From an uncultured Rhodospirillales bacterium (GTDB lineage: Bacteria > Pseudomonadota > Alphaproteobacteria > Acetobacterales > Acetobacteraceae), in contig CAIYPH010000197.1 of assembly GCA_903928045.1 (NCBI GenBank), positions 1 through 9,345 of the forward strand: a DNA stretch of 9,345 nucleotides, given 5' to 3'. Positions 7,158 to 9,345 of the stretch are shown here, in pieces (the stretch's first letter is position 1; the number at the start of each line of letters is the position of its first letter). The notes beneath the pieces are model-generated. The model was not told the DNA's origin, ran no database searches, and worked only from the letters and a program-made list of their open reading frames with translations. Position numbers and translations under genes: made by a program.

Positions 7158-8393
7158 TCAACCGCCGCCGCCGACCATGCGCCCGAGCACCGCCATCGCC
7201 CGGCCCGGAAGGCCAAGCTTCGGCACATCCGCGCCCGCCAGCAGTGGCACCGAGAGATCCGGCACCCCCGGCCCGCTCACCGTCAGATGCCCCAGCGTCA
7301 TGCCCCGCGTCACCGGCGCCGGCACCGGCTTGCTGTAATCCAGCACGATGCGCGCCCGGTTCCGCCAGCCCCGCGGCATCGTCACCACCACGTCGCGCCC
7401 TCCCACCAGCGGCACGTTTGGCTGGGTGCCAAGCCACACCGGCGCCTGCTCGATGGTGTCCCCGGCGGTGAACAGCGCGACATTCTCGAACTCGCGGAAG
7501 GTCCATTCCAGCAGCCGCTCCGCCTCCTCGGCGCGCTGGCGCATGGTGGTCAGCCCGTTGATCACCACGATCGTACGCCGTCCGGAGCGCTGGGCACTCA
7601 CCACCATCCCGTAGCCGCCATCCTCGGTATGGCCGGTCTTCAGCCCGTCGGCGAGCCCCTTCTGCACCAGGATATTGCGGTTCTCCTGGTCTATGTTGTT
7701 GTATTTGAAGCTCTTCTCCGCGTCGTACTTGTAGTACTCCGGGAAATCCTGGATCAGCCGCCGAGCCAGGACCGCGATATCGCGCACGCTCATGCGGTGT
7801 TCCGGATGCGGCCAGCCCGTGCTGTTGCGGAAGGTCGAGTGCTCCAGCCCGATCTCGCGCGCCTTCTGGTTCATTAGCTCGGCGAATTGCTCCTCCGAGC
7901 CCGCGATTCCCTCGGCCAGCACGATGCAGGCATCATTGCCGGACTGGATGATCATCCCGCGGATCAGATCCTCGATCTTCACCTGCGAACCCAGCGCGAC
8001 GAACATCTTCGAGCCGCCCATCCGCCAGGCCCGCTCGCTCACCGGCAATTCCTGGTCGAGCTTGAGCCGCCCCGCCCGCAGCATTGAGTAGACGATATAG
8101 GCGGTCATCAGCTTGGTCATCGAGGACGGCGTCATGATGACGTCGGCGTCCTTGTCCAGCAGCGTGGCACCGGTGGTGAAATCGATCGCCACCGCATATT
8201 TCGCCGCGGTGTCGAGCGGCCCCAGCGGCGTCTGCGCCGGCGTGCCGGTCGGCTGCGGCTCGGCCGGCTTGCGCGGCCGCGCGGGCACCGGCGCTGGATG
8301 CGGGGCGGCCGGCTTCTTCGGGGCTTGGGCAAACGCGGGCACGGCGACATTGAGCGCGGCACCCGAGAGCAGGAACAAGCGGCGGTTCAACAC
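7158..8393 (-). CDS. D-alanyl-D-alanine carboxypeptidase (DacA/PBP5-type, serine)
   Basis: A 411-aa exported penicillin-binding protein that trims the terminal D-Ala of peptidoglycan stem peptides. Catalytic motifs are complete: S91-M-T-K94, S151-G-N153 and K252-T-G254 (in GLKTGHTEDGGYG). The N-terminus MLNRRLFLLSGAALN, with likely cleavage after AFA (residues 20-22), is an export signal with a twin-arginine-like start (NRRLFLL). A Pro/Ala/Lys-rich linker follows at about 24-58. The transpeptidase-like domain (about 60-300) leads to the PBP5 C-terminal beta domain (about 308-385). The end is short (PGRAMAVLGRMVGGGG), perhaps a weak amphipathic anchor. GTG 8393 is supported by AAAGGAG 7 nt upstream and by the signal peptide. 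It lies 49 nt after rlpA, another cell-wall gene. It could be named dacA, dacC or dacF; I leave the symbol empty. Confidence 0.95.
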   Translation of the reverse strand: MLNRRLFLLSGAALNVAVPAFAQAPKKPAAPHPAPVPARPRKPAEPQPTGTPAQTPLGPLDTAAKYAVAIDFTTGATLLDKDADVIMTPSSMTKLMTAYIVYSMLRAGRLKLDQELPVSERAWRMGGSKMFVALGSQVKIEDLIRGMIIQSGNDACIVLAEGIAGSEEQFAELMNQKAREIGLEHSTFRNSTGWPHPEHRMSVRDIAVLARRLIQDFPEYYKYDAEKSFKYNNIDQENRNILVQKGLADGLKTGHTEDGGYGMVVSAQRSGRRTIVVINGLTTMRQRAEEAERLLEWTFREFENVALFTAGDTIEQAPVWLGTQPNVPLVGGRDVVVTMPRGWRNRARIVLDYSKPVPAPVTRGMTLGHLTVSGPGVPDLSVPLLAGADVPKLGLPGRAMAVLGRMVGGGG

Positions 8394-8400
8394 GCGAGGT

Positions 8401-8407
8401 CTCCTTT
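8401..8407 (-). promoter_or_regulatory. Shine-Dalgarno sequence of the carboxypeptidase gene
   Basis: The minus strand reads AAAGGAG, 7 nt before the GTG at 8393. This fixes GTG over the TTG in the next codon and over the longer upstream open frame, which overlaps rlpA. Confidence 0.8.
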
Positions 8408-8409
8408 GC

Positions 8410-8423
8410 GCGCTAGCTAGCGC
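8410..8423. repeat. Perfect 14-bp palindrome in the rlpA-dacA gap
   Basis: GCGCTAGCTAGCGC is its own reverse complement. It occupies most of the space between the rlpA stop (8443) and the dacA Shine-Dalgarno (8407). With no spacer it is a poor hairpin (a 4-bp GCGC stem around TAGCTA), so it resembles a dimeric protein binding site more than a terminator. No binding protein is indicated by the window. Confidence 0.55.
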
Positions 8424-8442
8424 AGCCGGTGCGGCAGGTCCA

Positions 8443-9312
8443 TCATTCCACGACGATCCGCGCGTCGGGAACCATTGGCAGCGCCCGCCGCAGCGCCGCC
8501 TCAGCGGCAGCAACGTCGGCGAAAGGCCCGAGGCGGACGATGAAAGCCCGGTCGCGCGGCGCGTAATAGTCGGTCGTCACATGGGCGCCGAGAGCTGCCA
8601 ACCGGTTGCGCTGCACATTGGCGTAATCCGGCCGGCTGAAGGAGCCGCATTCGACGGCGAGCGACCCCGGCCGCGGCGTGGTCTGCCAATACTCCTCCGG
8701 CAACCGCAGCGGCACGGCGGCCGGATCGGGCCCCGCATTGCTCGCCATCGGCGCCGGCCGCACCGCGGCGGTCTGCACGCGCGCCGATTGCGCCGCCCCG
8801 GTCGGCGGGGCGAGCGTCTCAGCCTGTATCTTGGTCGAGGGCGCTGCCGTCACCGCGATCGGCGCCGGATCCTGCCTGACCTCCCCCGCCAGCCGGCGGC
8901 TCTCCGCCTCCTGCAATTGGATGCGCACGCGCAGCGCGCCGGTCCCCGGCGCGCCGAGGAGTTCCGCCGCCCTCCGGCTGAGCCCGAGGCTGCGAGTCGC
9001 CGCCTCCGGCCCACGGTCGTTGATCCGCACCAGGATCTGCCGCCCATTCTCAAGATTGGTCACCCGCGCCAGCGCCGGCAATTGCAGCGTCGGGTGCGCC
9101 GCGGTGAGCGCCGAGGCGTCGAACACCTCGCCCGCCGCCGTCAGCCCGCGTCGCTCATAGACAGTCGCCAGGCCGGTATCGCTGAAGGCAAAATCCTCGC
9201 GCGGATAGCGCCACACCCCATCGGCCTGGTACGGCTCGCCAATCACGTAGTGCGGGGATGGCTTGGGTTGGGCGATCAGGGTGCAGGCGCCCAGCAGTAA
9301 GCAAGGAAGCAA
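8443..9312 (-). CDS. rlpA: RlpA-family septal lytic transglycosylase lipoprotein with SPOR domain
   Basis: A lipoprotein of about 289 aa expected on the periplasmic side of the envelope, acting on denuded glycan at the septum. LLLGAC (residues 5-10) is a lipobox with Cys10 as the lipidated residue. YVIGEPYQADGVWRYPRED (22-40) matches the lead-in of alphaproteobacterial RlpA. The double-psi beta-barrel is about 46-133: AGEVFD (Glu62, Asp65), ALTAAH (His73), RVTNLENG and VRINDRGP (Asp99). A low-complexity Pro/Ala linker follows at about 145-205, then a SPOR domain at 216-289 (GSLAVECGSFSRPDYANVQR). The usual ASWYGPGFHG loop is changed to ATVYERRG and is shorter. The start is uncertain: TTG 9312 leaves a very short signal, while the frame stays open to the window edge and adds Lys-Lys-Arg before the hydrophobic stretch, so the true start may be upstream or outside. 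It is the first gene of the visible operon. Confidence 0.88.
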   Translation of the reverse strand: MLPCLLLGACTLIAQPKPSPHYVIGEPYQADGVWRYPREDFAFSDTGLATVYERRGLTAAGEVFDASALTAAHPTLQLPALARVTNLENGRQILVRINDRGPEAATRSLGLSRRAAELLGAPGTGALRVRIQLQEAESRRLAGEVRQDPAPIAVTAAPSTKIQAETLAPPTGAAQSARVQTAAVRPAPMASNAGPDPAAVPLRLPEEYWQTTPRPGSLAVECGSFSRPDYANVQRNRLAALGAHVTTDYYAPRDRAFIVRLGPFADVAAAEAALRRALPMVPDARIVVE

Positions 9313-9314
9313 GC

Positions 9315-9338
9315 GCTTCTTTTTTGAAAAAAAGAAGC
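9315..9338. repeat. AT-rich inverted repeat at the rlpA start
   Basis: On the plus strand GCTTCTTTTTT (9315-9325) is followed by one G and then AAAAAAAGAAGC (9327-9338), giving arms of 11 bp with almost no spacer. A further A-run continues to the window edge. It is very unlike the GC-rich surroundings. It is not a normal intrinsic terminator, because the T-run precedes rather than follows the stem on the minus strand, and the stem is mostly A-T. From memory, similar TTCTTTTTTGAAAAAA palindromes recur between genes in Acetobacteraceae; this is unchecked. It may be a dispersed element whose other part lies outside the window. Confidence 0.6.
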
Positions 9339-9345
9339 AAAAAAC

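Noticed and set aside
7151..7228. N-terminal extension of Tmk by 26 residues
   Set aside because: It would overlap the carboxypeptidase gene; the family starts a few residues before FITLEG.
8394..8513. N-terminal extension of the carboxypeptidase by 40 residues
   Set aside because: It would overlap rlpA, bury the signal peptide and ignore the AAAGGAG ribosome binding site.
8113..9300. Plus-strand open frame of 395 codons opposite rlpA and the carboxypeptidase gene
   Set aside because: It covers two well-supported genes and their gap and has repetitive Arg/Gly/Ala-rich composition. No Shine-Dalgarno or domain is visible.
9315..9345. Intrinsic terminator at the right edge
   Set aside because: The stem is mostly A-T and the T-run is before the stem on the minus strand; on the plus strand an A-run follows it. 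Neither direction gives a canonical terminator.
1..9345. CRISPR array, tRNA or rRNA gene, insertion sequence, phage or defence genes
   Set aside because: No regularly spaced repeats, cloverleaf, transposase or known defence domain was seen; nearly all of the window is occupied by recognised genes.

Overview
The window comes from a GC-rich alphaproteobacterium. An Acetobacteraceae-like (Rhodospirillales) source is my best guess, from the gene order rlpA-dacA-tmk-holB-metG-tatD-MBL hydrolase, the alphaproteobacterial wording of the RlpA N-terminus, and the zinc-free short MetRS. All nine supported genes are on the minus strand, so transcription runs from the right edge to the left edge. The long plus-strand open frames are antisense shadows.

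Layout in transcription order: (1) 9312-8443, rlpA, a lipoprotein with a double-psi beta-barrel and a SPOR domain; its start lies beside an AT-rich palindrome at the window edge and is uncertain. (2) 8393-7158, a D-alanyl-D-alanine carboxypeptidase of the DacA/PBP5 type. (3) 7150-6518, tmk, thymidylate kinase. (4) 6521-5499, holB, DNA polymerase III delta-prime. (5) 5487-3952, metG, methionyl-tRNA synthetase. (6) 3944-3174, a TatD-family metal hydrolase. (7) 3174-2380, a PhnP-like metallo-beta-lactamase-fold hydrolase. (8) 2345-393, a complete TPQ-type copper amine oxidase. (9) 315-1, the first 105 codons of a HI0933/YhiN-family flavoprotein that runs off the left edge.

Genes 1-7 look like one operon. 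Gaps are 49, 7, -4, 11, 7 and -1 nt, including an ATGA overlap (tmk/holB) and a TGATG overlap (tatD/MBL). They join cell-wall and septal work (RlpA, DacA), nucleotide and replication supply (Tmk, HolB), translation (MetG) and two small metallohydrolases. The copper amine oxidase follows 34 nt later with its own strong Shine-Dalgarno sequence. It is a catabolic enzyme with no obvious link to the housekeeping genes. The flavoprotein follows after a 77-nt gap. No stretch over 300 nt lacks a gene.

I did not find a new multi-gene system. The points worth a second look are small: a Cys-Cys-Cys tail and a possibly sequestered Shine-Dalgarno on the amine oxidase, a divergent catalytic loop in RlpA, alternative hairpins at the rlpA start, a perfect 14-bp palindrome before dacA, a Tat-like signal on the carboxypeptidase, and a change of GC skew inside holB although the coding strand does not change.
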